This document shows, one piece after another, positions 28,761 through 37,531 of a stretch of DNA of 64,000 nucleotides (the stretch's first letter is position 1; each line of letters starts with the position of its first letter). Under the pieces are notes generated by a model, which worked only from the letters and a program-made list of their open reading frames with translations, searched no databases and was not told the DNA's origin. The position numbers and the translations under genes are program-made. The stretch spans positions 19,070 through 83,069 of the forward strand of contig JABRWC010000039.1 of NCBI GenBank assembly GCA_039961675.1, given 5' to 3'. This DNA comes from JABRWC01 sp039961675. Its GTDB lineage: Bacteria; Planctomycetota; Phycisphaerae; UBA1845; Fen-1342.

Positions 28761-30278
28761 ATGGCCATGACGCCAGGGCAGGTCTGTCTGCGGCTGCATC
28801 CTATCTTTGGCAAGCTCGCGACGTACGGGCAGGGTACGCGGTGGTTCGTGTTCGTTCCGCTCGGGACCAGCGGGCACCCACTGGGCGACTGGCTGCGCTA
28901 CGAATTCACCGTGCCCTATGCGATCGCCGGCCAGAACAGCCTGACGTACCCGTCGCTGAAGGGCGTGATGCGCGGTAGGTGCTATAGCGGAGTTCGCGCG
29001 AGCTGGGAGCAGTTCAGCTCCCAGGGCGGCTCGAACGCGGAGAACGGCGGCGCCGGATACTTCTCCGCCAGCCTGACACAGATGAACGCGGCGGCCGACT
29101 TCCTCAGCTACGTCCTTCCCTCGCCGCTCTCGACGCGCACGGGCCGTCTCTATCGGATCGCGGGCTACAAGCCCGCGACGCAACGCAGCGACTTCAAGGT
29201 TGAGCACCGCACCTCAGCGGGCGTGCAGCAGACGGACCTGATCCCGTGTTGGCACGCCGGCGGGGAGGGTCCTTTCTACAGTGCGTGGAGACCGTTTCGG
29301 GACGGGTGCGACCGACTCCGCGTTTACGCGAACGTCTACGGTGGTTCGAGCTACGACCTGCGCTATTGCGGATTCGACGTGATCGACCTGGCAACACTGT
29401 CCGACCCCGATGCGACTGCGTCAATCGGATCACACACGGTTCAGGGGGCACTGTTCTACGACGGCGACGACGTGGAGAACATGCCCGGCGCTGCGCTCGA
29501 GGTGGTTCCATTCGCGAACAAATTCGTCGAGCAGCTCATCACGAGCTTTCCGACCAATCACCAAATCGTCGTCTATCACGACGCCGGCTCCGGCGGGCAC
29601 CTCAACGGCGCGCGTTCGTTCGGCGGCCTGAGTCACCGCGGCGTCGACGGCGGAACGATACAGGTCCAGACCCAGGGCGGCGCGAACGGATTCGACGACA
29701 TCTCACCGGCGTCGATCGGCGAGGCCCACGTCGCCGACCTGATCCGCGTCGGCGTTTCAGGCGCGAATTTCTACCTCCAGAGCGACCTGGGTGGCGGCGT
29801 GATGGGCACGCTGGACAGCGAGTTCCTGATCGGCGAGGACGGCTGCCGGCTGAATGACGTGGCTACGTACACGGCCAGCGGGCGCATCTACGATCACTAC
29901 ACGACGTTGTTGAGCATCGCCCCGAGTTGGCGTTGGGTACGGTTCGGCAACCAGCCTGCCCTGGTGCACCGCGATCCAGCGGCCCAGGCCTACGCGGCCA
30001 GGAAATGTGACAGCCTCATCGCCGACCTCGGAGACAGCGGGCTCATCCTCTACCAGGCGGACAACGGAAACGAGTGCAGGGCGTCCGATTACCCGAGCTT
30101 CCCGCGGATTTCCAGCTCGGACGGCAGCTACAAGACGCGCTTCACGCGCAACGTCGACGCCAATGGTACGATCGCCGTCTCGCCAGGATCGAAGGTCTCG
30201 TCTCGCGCCGTAATCCGATTCATCGATCGTGCCCTGTTCTGGCGTGGTGGCCCGGGCATGTCATCGATGCTCATGTAG
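28761..30278 (+). CDS. Unknown protein, 505 aa
   Basis: I chose ATG 28761 because AGAGGAG lies 7 nt upstream; GTG 28698 in the same frame overlaps the preceding stop. The product is rich in Gly, Ser, Asp and aromatics, with no transmembrane or signal segment, and looks like a beta-rich extracellular or virion protein (CGFDVIDLATLSDPDATASIG, YHDAGSGGHLNGARSFGG, SGANFYLQSDLGGG). By eye it is less GC-rich than its neighbours. It lies between the recombination genes and a ParB-domain gene, away from the structural module, which suggests a moron acquired separately. No family is recognised. Confidence 0.65.
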   Translation: MAMTPGQVCLRLHPIFGKLATYGQGTRWFVFVPLGTSGHPLGDWLRYEFTVPYAIAGQNSLTYPSLKGVMRGRCYSGVRASWEQFSSQGGSNAENGGAGYFSASLTQMNAAADFLSYVLPSPLSTRTGRLYRIAGYKPATQRSDFKVEHRTSAGVQQTDLIPCWHAGGEGPFYSAWRPFRDGCDRLRVYANVYGGSSYDLRYCGFDVIDLATLSDPDATASIGSHTVQGALFYDGDDVENMPGAALEVVPFANKFVEQLITSFPTNHQIVVYHDAGSGGHLNGARSFGGLSHRGVDGGTIQVQTQGGANGFDDISPASIGEAHVADLIRVGVSGANFYLQSDLGGGVMGTLDSEFLIGEDGCRLNDVATYTASGRIYDHYTTLLSIAPSWRWVRFGNQPALVHRDPAAQAYAARKCDSLIADLGDSGLILYQADNGNECRASDYPSFPRISSSDGSYKTRFTRNVDANGTIAVSPGSKVSSRAVIRFIDRALFWRGGPGMSSMLM

Positions 30279-30335
30279 CGAGAGCAGGATGCTGGCACTG
30301 CGCCGACCGCGATCGGCTGTTCCGGAGGCGCGCTG

Positions 30336-30722
30336 ATGGCCGCGCGGAGATTCATCCCAATGGTGGGTCGCCCGGACGGGAGCCCGGGCGAGGCTGCCAC
30401 GGCATGGTGGCTCGACACGGAGCGTCCGCTCACGGCGTTGGACGGTGGCACCTACGTCCCGGTGCAGACGCGCGCCGGCATCGATGCGAACGACTATCGA
30501 CGGATCGAATGCGGGATGCGGCTTCTGTTTACCGACCAGGCGGAGTACTACTTCGTCTGCCCCCGATGCTTCGAACGGTTCAGTGGGCAGCAATGGTCGG
30601 GCTCGACTCGCGGCCGCCGCGGCTGGCGCGAGCGGGCGGAGCTTCAGTTGCTTTTGCACCAGCTCGTGAAGGGCTGGTGCGAGTTCTGCGATCCGGTGTT
30701 TGGGAACGGTGGCTGGTGTTAG
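30336..30722 (+). CDS. Zinc-ribbon-like small protein, 128 aa
   Basis: Two Cys pairs, VCPRCFERF (about residues 74-82) and WCEFCDP (near 116-122), are separated by a basic helix, forming a plausible zinc site. The N-terminal half is a short beta region (YRRIECGMRLLFTDQAEYYF). Its stop (TAG) abuts the ribosome binding site of the next gene. It is a small phage protein of unknown role. Confidence 0.5.
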   Translation: MAARRFIPMVGRPDGSPGEAATAWWLDTERPLTALDGGTYVPVQTRAGIDANDYRRIECGMRLLFTDQAEYYFVCPRCFERFSGQQWSGSTRGRRGWRERAELQLLLHQLVKGWCEFCDPVFGNGGWC

Positions 30723-30731
30723 GAGCCAATG

Positions 30732-31076
30732 ATGTCGGAATCCGAGACAGCAAAGAGGAGCGAGTACGAGGGCTGGGCGATCGTAGAGGTGATGGGGCAT
30801 CGGCGGCTCGCTGGTTATATTCGCGAAGCGTCGATCGCCGGCGGCGCGTTCGTGCGCATCGACGTCCCTGACGACTCGGGAATCGCGTTAACCCAGTTGT
30901 ACGGCCCTGGATCGATCTACGCGATCACGTTCGTCACCGAGCAACTCGCCCGGTCGCTGGCCAAGATGTGGCAGCCGCAGCCGGTGCGGCCGTGGGAGCT
31001 GCCCGGACCAACAAACGCGGGCCATGCGGCGGAGGAAATCGATGTCGAAACGCCCTGCCCAACGGACGAGTTCTGA
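30732..31076 (+). CDS. Conserved phage protein with GHRRLAG motif, 114 aa
   Basis: The pattern WAIVEVMGHRRLAGYIREASIAGGAFVRIDVP...TQLYGPGSIYAITFVTEQLARSLA is one I associate with a widespread small phage family, sometimes mislabelled acetyltransferase. It appears to be a compact beta protein of unknown function. ATG 30732 is preferred over 30729 on spacing to GGAG. Its last 35 nt overlap the next gene. Confidence 0.6.
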   Translation: MSESETAKRSEYEGWAIVEVMGHRRLAGYIREASIAGGAFVRIDVPDDSGIALTQLYGPGSIYAITFVTEQLARSLAKMWQPQPVRPWELPGPTNAGHAAEEIDVETPCPTDEF

Positions 31077-31695
31077 TCGGCGGGCTCCAGCGTTCGCCGG
31101 TGGGCTCACAATCGAGCAGCGTCCGACGGGCTCGATCAAGCCGTACGAGAAGAACCCACGCGTCAACGACGCGGCCGTCGAAAAGGTGGCCGACTCGATT
31201 CGCGAGTTCGGCTTCCGACAGCCGATTGTCATCGACGTGGCCGGCGTGATCGTCTGCGGCCATACGCGCTGGCTGGCCGCCAAGCAGCTCGGGCTGCAAA
31301 CCGTTCCCTGCCACGTGGCGCTGGACCTTACACCGGCCCAGCTACGGGCCTACCGGCTGGCCGACAACAAGACCGGCGAGTTGAGCGATTGGGACCCGGT
31401 GCGGCTGGTCGATGAGCTGGCTGCCGTCCAGGCGGAGGGGATCGACGCGACGCTGCTGGGCTGGACAGACGACGAATTGACGGCGCTGCTTGAGCCACGC
31501 GACGTCCGGCTGATCGACCGCGAGGTGCGAGAGCCGCCGACGATGACGTGGGTGCTGATCGGCATTCCGACGGTGCGCTACAGCGAGATCGCCGGCGAGG
31601 TGGAACGCATCGCCGCCGCTCCGGACGTTTTGTGCGAAGTGTGCGCGAACTCGGAGGCGGAACTTGGTCAGTGCAGTGAAGACCGACAACGCTGA
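31042..31695 (+). CDS. ParB N-terminal-domain protein, 217 aa
   Basis: The first 100 residues form a ParB/sulfiredoxin-like domain (GSIKPYEKNPRVNDAAVEKVADSIREFGFRQPIVIDVAGVIVCGHTRWLAAKQLGL...ADNKTGELSDWD). In many phages this domain is fused to an N4/N6 DNA methyltransferase. Here the methylase is absent and a short C-terminal domain (TWVLIGIPTVRYSEIAGEVERIA) replaces it. The homologous gene in element 2 (57533) does carry the methylase. ATG 31042 has GGAGGA upstream. The 3' end overlaps the next gene. Confidence 0.7.
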   Translation: MSKRPAQRTSSDRRAPAFAGGLTIEQRPTGSIKPYEKNPRVNDAAVEKVADSIREFGFRQPIVIDVAGVIVCGHTRWLAAKQLGLQTVPCHVALDLTPAQLRAYRLADNKTGELSDWDPVRLVDELAAVQAEGIDATLLGWTDDELTALLEPRDVRLIDREVREPPTMTWVLIGIPTVRYSEIAGEVERIAAAPDVLCEVCANSEAELGQCSEDRQR

Positions 31696-32233
31696 CCCGG
31701 CCGCGAAACTTGAGCTCCGGCGAGAGTACCTGCGGACATACCACGCCAGTCAGCCCCCGGCGGTGTTCGATTGCTGCCAGGGCGGCGGCCTGCTCTGGCG
31801 CACTCTGCGCGCGGAGTTCGAGATCGGCTCGTATTGGGGCGTGGATCTGAAACCCAAGCACGGGCGGCTGAAGATCGACAGCGTCCGCATCCTGGAGCAG
31901 CCGGGCTGGAGCTTCGACGTTGTGGACGTTGACACATACGGCAGTCCCTGGGGGCACTGGGCGGCGCTGCTGCCGCACACCATGAAACCGCTGACGATCT
32001 TCCTGACGTGGGGATCGGCGGTCTTCCGCGCCTGTCCGAGCGAGGCCCTCGATGCGATGGGCGCCAGATTCCGGCGTCACCGCGTGGCGGTCACGCTCGG
32101 CGCGGCCGCATCGGAGCTGGCGCTGGACTACCTGCTGGACCGGGCTCGCCAGGCTGGGCGGCGGATTACGCGCTGCACGGAAGCGCTGGCCGCGGGCACG
32201 GCGCGGTATTTCGCGGTCCGGCTGGAGCCGTAA
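31664..32233 (+). CDS. SAM-methyltransferase-like phage protein, 189 aa
   Basis: TTG 31664, with GGAGG 6 nt upstream, lies inside the preceding gene. The motifs FDCCQGGGLLWRTLR (in place of the usual motif I), YWGVDLKPKHGRLKIDSVRIL and FDVVDVDTYGSPWGHW match a class I methyltransferase-like family often seen in phages beside ParB-domain proteins. Motif I is unusual, so methylation activity is uncertain. The C-terminus is helical (ELALDYLLDRARQAGRRITRC). Confidence 0.6.
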   Translation: MVSAVKTDNADPAAKLELRREYLRTYHASQPPAVFDCCQGGGLLWRTLRAEFEIGSYWGVDLKPKHGRLKIDSVRILEQPGWSFDVVDVDTYGSPWGHWAALLPHTMKPLTIFLTWGSAVFRACPSEALDAMGARFRRHRVAVTLGAAASELALDYLLDRARQAGRRITRCTEALAAGTARYFAVRLEP

Positions 32234-32474
32234 GGCCTGATTTCACACCGGCTTCCAATCAGCAATAGGACATAGCAGTAATGCGAGATAGGCGTAGATA
32301 ATGTGTTGCAATCAGGAGTGAAATGACGTATCATGCGTGAATGAATGAGGCCGCGCGAGCATGGCAGAACGCGCGGCCCCAGAACCGCCTGTTGGGGAGA
32401 CGGTCCGATGAATAGTCTAGCACCTCGGTTCGCAGCTTCCAAGAGCATCCATCCGGCGGGGAAGGGGTGCGGCG
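32234..32474. promoter_or_regulatory. AT-richer intergenic region with hairpin
   Basis: This 241-bp gap is clearly lower in GC than its surroundings. It holds TTTCAC (32240s) facing GTGAAA (32310s) and a strong hairpin with 9-bp arms GGCCGCGCG/CGCGCGGCC at 32349-32378 around a 12-nt loop. A promoter for the downstream replication, packaging and late operon probably lies here. I cannot assign exact -35/-10 boxes. Confidence 0.5.
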
Positions 32475-33251
32475 GTGCTCGCTGAGAAGTACCGGCCCAG
32501 AACTTTCGGCGCCGTGGTCGGGCAGGCAGCGGTGGTCGATCACGTGCGATCGATTCTCGCCCAGGGCTGGGGCGGTCGCCGCTGGTGGCTGTCTGGACGG
32601 CCTGGACACGGCAAGACCATGCTGGCGCACCTGATCGCGGAGGTGGGCACTGACCGATGGTCGATCACGGACATGGATGCGAGCGAGCTCACCGCGGCGC
32701 GACTGGCGGAACTCCGGCAGGAGGTCCATTTCTTCGGCTTCGGCGGCAAGCCGGGCCGGGCGTGGATCATCAACGAGGCGCATGCATTTCGGCGCGGGGA
32801 CGCGCTGTTGCAACTCTGCGTCCTGCTTGACCAGCTGCCGCCGCACACGTGTTTTGTGTTCACGACGACGGCCGTGGGCGAGGCGATGTTGCTGGAGGAC
32901 TGCGCGGACGCCGGTCCGCTCATGTCGCGCTGCCACGTGGTGCGGATCGGAGCTCCGGACGAGGGAGCCTGCGTCCGGTACCTGGAGCGCGTCGCGCGCC
33001 TGGAGGGACTGCCGAAGCGGCCTCGGTCGGATTATGTGCGGCTGGTCCGCGGCTGCGCTGGCGACGTGCGCGCAATGCTAAACGCGCTTGAGGGGAGCAA
33101 CTGGGAGTGGCACGTGCGAGTCTCGGAGCGGCGTTGTCCCGGCTGCGGGGATCTGCTTCGTCCGGGCAAGCAGTGGTGCCGGACGAAGTGCTACCTCGAC
33201 AATCTGCGCAAGCGCAGGAACGGCACGGCCATCTCCACGGAGGCACGGTGA
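32475..33251 (+). CDS. Clamp-loader-like AAA+ ATPase with C-terminal zinc finger
   Basis: GTG 32475 encodes an opening typical of RFC/DnaX small subunits (LAEKYRPRTFGAVVGQ). Walker A is SGRPGHGKT (residues 40-48). The Walker B region reads AWIINEAHAF, with Asn where Asp-Glu is usual. The ATPase core ends at about residue 205, followed by CPGCGDLLRPGKQWCRTKCYLDNLRK, a zinc-finger tail. Length is 258 aa. No sliding clamp or polymerase was recognised in the prophage, so it may act on the host clamp or have another role. Its stop overlaps the next ATG. Confidence 0.7.
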   Translation: MLAEKYRPRTFGAVVGQAAVVDHVRSILAQGWGGRRWWLSGRPGHGKTMLAHLIAEVGTDRWSITDMDASELTAARLAELRQEVHFFGFGGKPGRAWIINEAHAFRRGDALLQLCVLLDQLPPHTCFVFTTTAVGEAMLLEDCADAGPLMSRCHVVRIGAPDEGACVRYLERVARLEGLPKRPRSDYVRLVRGCAGDVRAMLNALEGSNWEWHVRVSERRCPGCGDLLRPGKQWCRTKCYLDNLRKRRNGTAISTEAR

Positions 33252-34012
33252 TGGGGCTGGACACGGCGATCGCCTGGACGCACCACACGTTCAACGTCGC
33301 GTGGGGGTGCGAGAAGATCAGCCCGGGGTGCGCTCACTGCTACGCGGACGCGCTCTCGCGCCGTAAGGGCTTCGACGTGTGGGGGCATGGAAAGGCGCGC
33401 CGCACATTCGGCCCCGAGTACTGGCGGCAACCGCTCCGCTGGAACCGTGCCGCGGAACGCGCCGGCGAGCGCCGGCGTGTCTTTTGTTCATCCATGACGG
33501 ACTGGGCCTTGGACGATCCGGTCCTGGCTCGGGAGCGCCGCAAGCTCTGGCCGCTGATTTTCGCGACGCCCTCGCTGGATTGGCTGCTGCTGAGCAAGCG
33601 GCCGGAGAACGCCGAGCGGATGCTCCCCGCGGATTGGGGGCGGGGCTGGTCGAACGTGTGGCTGGGGGTCTCGATCGAGAGCAACGAGTACGTGCAGCGC
33701 GCGGACATTCTGCGTCGGCTGCCGGCGGTCTGCCGGTTCGTTTCGTACGAGCCGGCGCTGGGGCCGCTGGACCGGCTGGACCTGTGCGGGATCGACTGGG
33801 TGATCTACGGCGGAGAGTCGGGGCCGGGGTTCCGGCCGCACAAGATCGAATGGGCGCGCTCGATGCGGGCGATGTGCGAGGCGGCCGGCGTGGCGTTCTT
33901 CTACAAACAGGGCCCGGGGCGCTACCCGGGGACCGGCGTCGAGTTGGATGGCGAGGTCGTGCAGGACTACCCCAGGCCGCGCGGCACACGCGTGCTGCCG
34001 GTGCTGAAATAA
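33251..34012 (+). CDS. DUF5131 (phage Gp37/Gp68-like) protein
   Basis: A 253-aa protein beginning MGLDTAIAWTHHTFNVAWGCEKISPGCAHCYADALSRR. The Cys triplet and the later WLLLSKRPENAERMLP, WLGVSIESNEYVQRADILRRLP, RFVSYEPALGPL and WVIYGGESGPGFRP are diagnostic of the DUF5131 family, which resembles radical-SAM folds with a Cys cluster. The family is common in phages; its substrate is not established. ATG 33251 overlaps the preceding TGA by one base. Confidence 0.85.
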   Translation: MGLDTAIAWTHHTFNVAWGCEKISPGCAHCYADALSRRKGFDVWGHGKARRTFGPEYWRQPLRWNRAAERAGERRRVFCSSMTDWALDDPVLARERRKLWPLIFATPSLDWLLLSKRPENAERMLPADWGRGWSNVWLGVSIESNEYVQRADILRRLPAVCRFVSYEPALGPLDRLDLCGIDWVIYGGESGPGFRPHKIEWARSMRAMCEAAGVAFFYKQGPGRYPGTGVELDGEVVQDYPRPRGTRVLPVLK

Positions 34013-34047
34013 GGCCGCAATGGGGCGGCCGGAACCAGGAGCAGTCG

Positions 34048-34503
34048 ATGACCACATATCCCACGCTCGATGAGGCCCGCAGGGCGGCCACGAGCGAGAC
34101 TTTCGAGATCGTGGAGATCGACCATGCCAGGGATGGGCGCTGCTACGTCTGCTGCCGCAGCAGCGCACAGGGACTCCGGGCAGCGTTAGCCCGGGCACCA
34201 GTGGTGGAGATCGTCCGCGTTATTGGCGGACACACCATCAAGACCGCTGAGCAAATCGAGGCGGAGCGGGTCGCGTACCTGCGCGAGCATTGCACGTGTG
34301 AGCGCTGCGGCGTCCACATTGACGGCAACGTCGCGTACCGCCAGGAGGAGTGGGGGCGGCTCGGTGGTCGGGCGGTCCCCGTCACCGCGTACTATTGCGA
34401 TCCCTGCCGCGTACTGCTGCAAGCCGTGGGACAAGGTGAGTACACCGCCATGCACGAGCGGGCCGTCGATGTGCCGTCCGTAGAGCCGTACACCAAGGAG
34501 TGA
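34048..34503 (+). CDS. Small zinc-ribbon protein, 151 aa
   Basis: AGGAG 7 nt before ATG 34048 supports the start. The C-terminal half has a four-Cys site: CTCERCGVHIDG...YYCDPCRVLL. The N-terminal part is a small alpha-beta region (FEIVEIDHARDGRCYVCCRSSAQGLRAALARAP). No family is recognised. It lies 3 bp before the next small gene, in the same operon. Confidence 0.55.
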   Translation: MTTYPTLDEARRAATSETFEIVEIDHARDGRCYVCCRSSAQGLRAALARAPVVEIVRVIGGHTIKTAEQIEAERVAYLREHCTCERCGVHIDGNVAYRQEEWGRLGGRAVPVTAYYCDPCRVLLQAVGQGEYTAMHERAVDVPSVEPYTKE

Positions 34504-34506
34504 CCC

Positions 34507-34716
34507 ATGACCAGGTTGCCAACGGGACCGTATCGGACTGAACATTGGCGCGCTGTAATCGAGGCCGCGAAGTTGCGCCCCCGGCTCAAGCACCTCGTGC
34601 AATGCTACGAGCGGACTGGTCATCCCGCGTGCCTCAACGCGATCATGACCAACGCCGATGCCAATTTGTGGCTGACTTATAACACCGGAAAGATCACTCA
34701 GCCTATTGTAGGCTGA
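34507..34716 (+). CDS. Hypothetical protein, 69 aa
   Basis: AAGGAG lies 5 nt before ATG 34507, which immediately follows the previous stop. The peptide (MTRLPTGPYRTEHWRAVIEAAKLRPRLKHLVQCYERTG...) is basic and helical and does not resemble a shadow frame. No family is recognised. Confidence 0.5.
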   Translation: MTRLPTGPYRTEHWRAVIEAAKLRPRLKHLVQCYERTGHPACLNAIMTNADANLWLTYNTGKITQPIVG

Positions 34717-34751
34717 CAGACCGAGCCGCAATGGTACTGCCGGAGACAAAC

Positions 34752-34964
34752 ATGAATCGGCACCTGGAGCGCGTGACGGCTGTCATGGCGCTCGAGGCCG
34801 AGGAACGCCGCCAATTAGACTGCTTAATACTAACGGGTCCTTCCGGGACAACGCCGGGTTCGCCGTTGGTGGGGGAACCATCCACGAGGGGGGTTGAGTT
34901 TGTTTCCCGGGCGCGCGATGCTCGCCCTGCATGGACGAGGTGGTCGAGAAGCTGCTGCTGCTGA
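34752..34964 (+). CDS. Possible small ORF before terS
   Basis: ATG 34752 opens a 70-residue frame whose first 30 residues (MNRHLERVTAVMALEAEERR then QLDCLILTG) look like a helical protein. The rest is less convincing and overlaps the start of the next gene. The stretch 34717-34930 is otherwise without a gene. Treat this as tentative. Confidence 0.25.
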   Translation: MNRHLERVTAVMALEAEERRQLDCLILTGPSGTTPGSPLVGEPSTRGVEFVSRARDARPAWTRWSRSCCC

Positions 34965-35404
34965 TCGTGCGGGGGCTCAACTCCGAGACCGACCTGCGGC
35001 GCGCGGCCGCGCAGCTCGGGGTGAAGGCCAAGCGGGCGGCGGACGCGGTCACGTCGGCGCGCCAGAAGCTCACCCGCGCCGCGGCGGTCAGCGGCGACGA
35101 GGAGCTGGGCAAGGCGATCCGGCGCCTGGAGGACCTGTTCGGCAGCGCCACGCGGGCCAAGGACCACCGGACCGCGTTGATCGCCCAGAAGGAACTCCAT
35201 AAACTCCTGGGGCTCTACGACCTGGCGGCCGCGCGCAAGGACGCGCCCGCCGACGCGGCCCAGTCTCCGGCGGAGGCCGAGCTGGCTGCGATACGCCTAC
35301 ACCTCCTGCCGCTCGGGCTGGCGGACGCGGACTATCCGCTCCGCGAGCACGCGCGCATCGCCGCGGACCTCGTCCGCCGAGCCCGCGGGCGCCAATCCGA
35401 ATAG
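34931..35404 (+). CDS. Putative terminase small subunit
   Basis: A 157-aa helical protein lies 63 bp upstream of the large terminase. The N-terminal half (DEVVEKLLLLIVRGLNSETDLRRAAAQLGVKAKRAADAVTSARQKL) reads as an HTH, as expected for a TerS that recognises packaging DNA. A middle coiled-coil-like helix contains RRLEDLFGSATRAKDHRTAL. The assignment rests on position and helical pattern rather than a named family. Confidence 0.55.
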   Translation: MDEVVEKLLLLIVRGLNSETDLRRAAAQLGVKAKRAADAVTSARQKLTRAAAVSGDEELGKAIRRLEDLFGSATRAKDHRTALIAQKELHKLLGLYDLAAARKDAPADAAQSPAEAELAAIRLHLLPLGLADADYPLREHARIAADLVRRARGRQSE

Positions 35405-35467
35405 AGCAGACACAGGGGGGACCCTCGCCCGCCGGCCGACCGGCGGCGCGCTCCGAAGGCCGTCGCC

Positions 35468-37531
35468 ATGTCGCAGAACTACGACCGCAAGCGCGAGCGC
35501 GCCCGCGAGCGCTCCGTACGGCAGTCCCGCTCCGGGCGGGACATCGGGGACATCCCCGTCGTGCAGGACTCGGCCCGGAAGCAGGAGGCGCTCCGGTCGT
35601 TCCGGGAATTCTGCCAGGCCTACTTCCCGCACCGATTCCACCTCGCGTTCTCCGCGGACCACCAGCGCGTGATCGCCAAGCTCGAGACCGCGGTCACCTC
35701 CGGCGGGCAGTTCGCAGTGGCGATGCCGCGCGGCTTCGGGAAGACGGCGCTTTCGGTGGTGGGCGGACTATGGAGCGCGCTGCTCGGTCTGCACGCCTAC
35801 GTGCTGCTGCTCGGCGCGGCGAAGGCGCACGCCCTGGACATGCTGGACCAGATCAAGATCGAGCTGTCGACGAACGATCGGCTCGCGGCCGACTTCCCGG
35901 AGGTCTGCTTCCCGATCCGCCGCCTCGAGCACCAGACGCGGCGTTGCGTCGGGCAGCTCCACCACGGCCGGCCGACGCTGATCGAATGGCGCGAGAGCCG
36001 CATCCGCCTGCCGACGATCCCGGGCAGCCGGGCGAGCGGCGTGATCATCCGCGTCGCCGGCCTGCTGGGGGCGATCCGCGGCGCCTCGCACGCCCGCGCC
36101 GACGGCCACGTGGTGCGTCCCAGCCTGGTCGTGATCGACGACCCGCAGACGCAACAGAGCGCCCGCAGCCCGTCGCAGTGCGAGAAGCGCGAGGCGGTGA
36201 TCACGCGCGACGTGCTCGGCCTGGCCGGCCCGGGAAGAGCGATCTCCGCCATCATGCCCTGCACGGTCATCGGCCCGGACGACCTGGCCGACCGGATCCT
36301 GAACCGCGACCGCAACCCGCAATGGCACGGCGAACGCTGCAAGATGGTGCTGAGTTGGCCGACCGACACCGAACGCTGGAAGGAGTACGCCGAACGGCGG
36401 CGTGCCGCGCAGCGCGAGGACCTGGCGCCGACCGACGCGAACGAGTTCTACGCCGCGAACCGATCGGCCATGGACGCGGGGGCTGCGGTGTCATGGCCGG
36501 AGCGCCGCAGTGCGGACGAGCTCTCCGCGATCCAGCATGCGATGAACCTGAAGATCGACCATGGGGACGCGTACGTCGCGGCGGAGTGCCAGAACGAGCC
36601 GCTCCGCGAGGCCGACCAGGCCGAGGACATGCTCACCGCGGACGAGATCGTCGCGCGGCTCTCCGGTCACGAGCGCGGGCTGATCCCGCTCGGCGCCAGC
36701 ATCATGACCATGTTCGTCGACGTGCAGCAACGCTGCCTCTTCTGGGCGGTGGTGGCGTGGGCGGACAACTTCTCGGGGTGGCTGGTGGACTGCGGCAGCG
36801 AGCCGGACCAGAAGCTCAAGTACTTTACCCTGTCCGAGGTGCGCCGAACGCTCCAGGCCGCCGCACCGCGGGCGGGCCTGGACGGCGCGATCTACGCCGG
36901 CCTGGGCCGCCTGGCCGAGCGCACGCTGGGCCGCGAATGGAAGCGCGATGACGGCGCCGCTGTGCGGATCGATCGCTGCCTGGTCGATGCGAACTGGGGC
37001 CAGAGCACGGACGTCGTCTATCAGTTCTGCCGCGAAAGCGCGCACGCGGCCATGCTCACGCCCTCGCATGGCCGCTACGTGGGTGCGGCCAGCGTGCCGA
37101 TGAGCCTCTACCAGAAACGGCCCGGCGAGCGGGTCGGGCTCAACTGGCGCATCCCGGTCTCGGGCGGGAAGCGCGCCGTCCGGCACGTGGTGTTCGACAC
37201 GAACTTCTGGAAGAGTTTCCTGTTCGCGCGGCTCGGTGTGGCGATGGGCGATCCCGGCGCGCTTACGCTCTGGGGCCGCTCGGCCGACGCGCATCGCATG
37301 CTCGCCGACCACCTGACCGCCGAGTACCCGGTCCGCACCGAGGCCCGCGGCCGCACGGTGGACGAGTGGAAGGCGCGCCCGGGCCGCGACAACCACTGGC
37401 TGGACTGCCTGACCGGCTGCGCTGTCGCGGCCAGCATGCAGGGGGCGGCGCTGCCCGAGATGCGCGAAGGCCCCGGGAAACCTCGCCGCCGATTCGCCCA
37501 GAAGTACGCGGCATGGAGGAAGGCGCGATGA
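35468..37531 (+). CDS. terL: Terminase large subunit
   Basis: This is the packaging ATPase and nuclease, 687 aa. The ATPase domain has Walker A AMPRGFGKT (about residues 85-93) and Walker B SLVVIDDPQT (about 218-227). The C-terminal RNase H-like nuclease has its acidic residues in MFVDVQ (about 417), CLVDANWG and DNHWLDCLTGCAVAAS. A homologous fragment covering only the nuclease half is at 59578-60732. The TGA overlaps the next ATG. Confidence 0.93.
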   Translation: MSQNYDRKRERARERSVRQSRSGRDIGDIPVVQDSARKQEALRSFREFCQAYFPHRFHLAFSADHQRVIAKLETAVTSGGQFAVAMPRGFGKTALSVVGGLWSALLGLHAYVLLLGAAKAHALDMLDQIKIELSTNDRLAADFPEVCFPIRRLEHQTRRCVGQLHHGRPTLIEWRESRIRLPTIPGSRASGVIIRVAGLLGAIRGASHARADGHVVRPSLVVIDDPQTQQSARSPSQCEKREAVITRDVLGLAGPGRAISAIMPCTVIGPDDLADRILNRDRNPQWHGERCKMVLSWPTDTERWKEYAERRRAAQREDLAPTDANEFYAANRSAMDAGAAVSWPERRSADELSAIQHAMNLKIDHGDAYVAAECQNEPLREADQAEDMLTADEIVARLSGHERGLIPLGASIMTMFVDVQQRCLFWAVVAWADNFSGWLVDCGSEPDQKLKYFTLSEVRRTLQAAAPRAGLDGAIYAGLGRLAERTLGREWKRDDGAAVRIDRCLVDANWGQSTDVVYQFCRESAHAAMLTPSHGRYVGAASVPMSLYQKRPGERVGLNWRIPVSGGKRAVRHVVFDTNFWKSFLFARLGVAMGDPGALTLWGRSADAHRMLADHLTAEYPVRTEARGRTVDEWKARPGRDNHWLDCLTGCAVAASMQGAALPEMREGPGKPRRRFAQKYAAWRKAR

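Noticed and set aside
34717..34930. Small RNA or tRNA in the gap before the terminase genes
   Set aside because: No cloverleaf or convincing terminator hairpin could be folded by eye; only a doubtful small frame is present.
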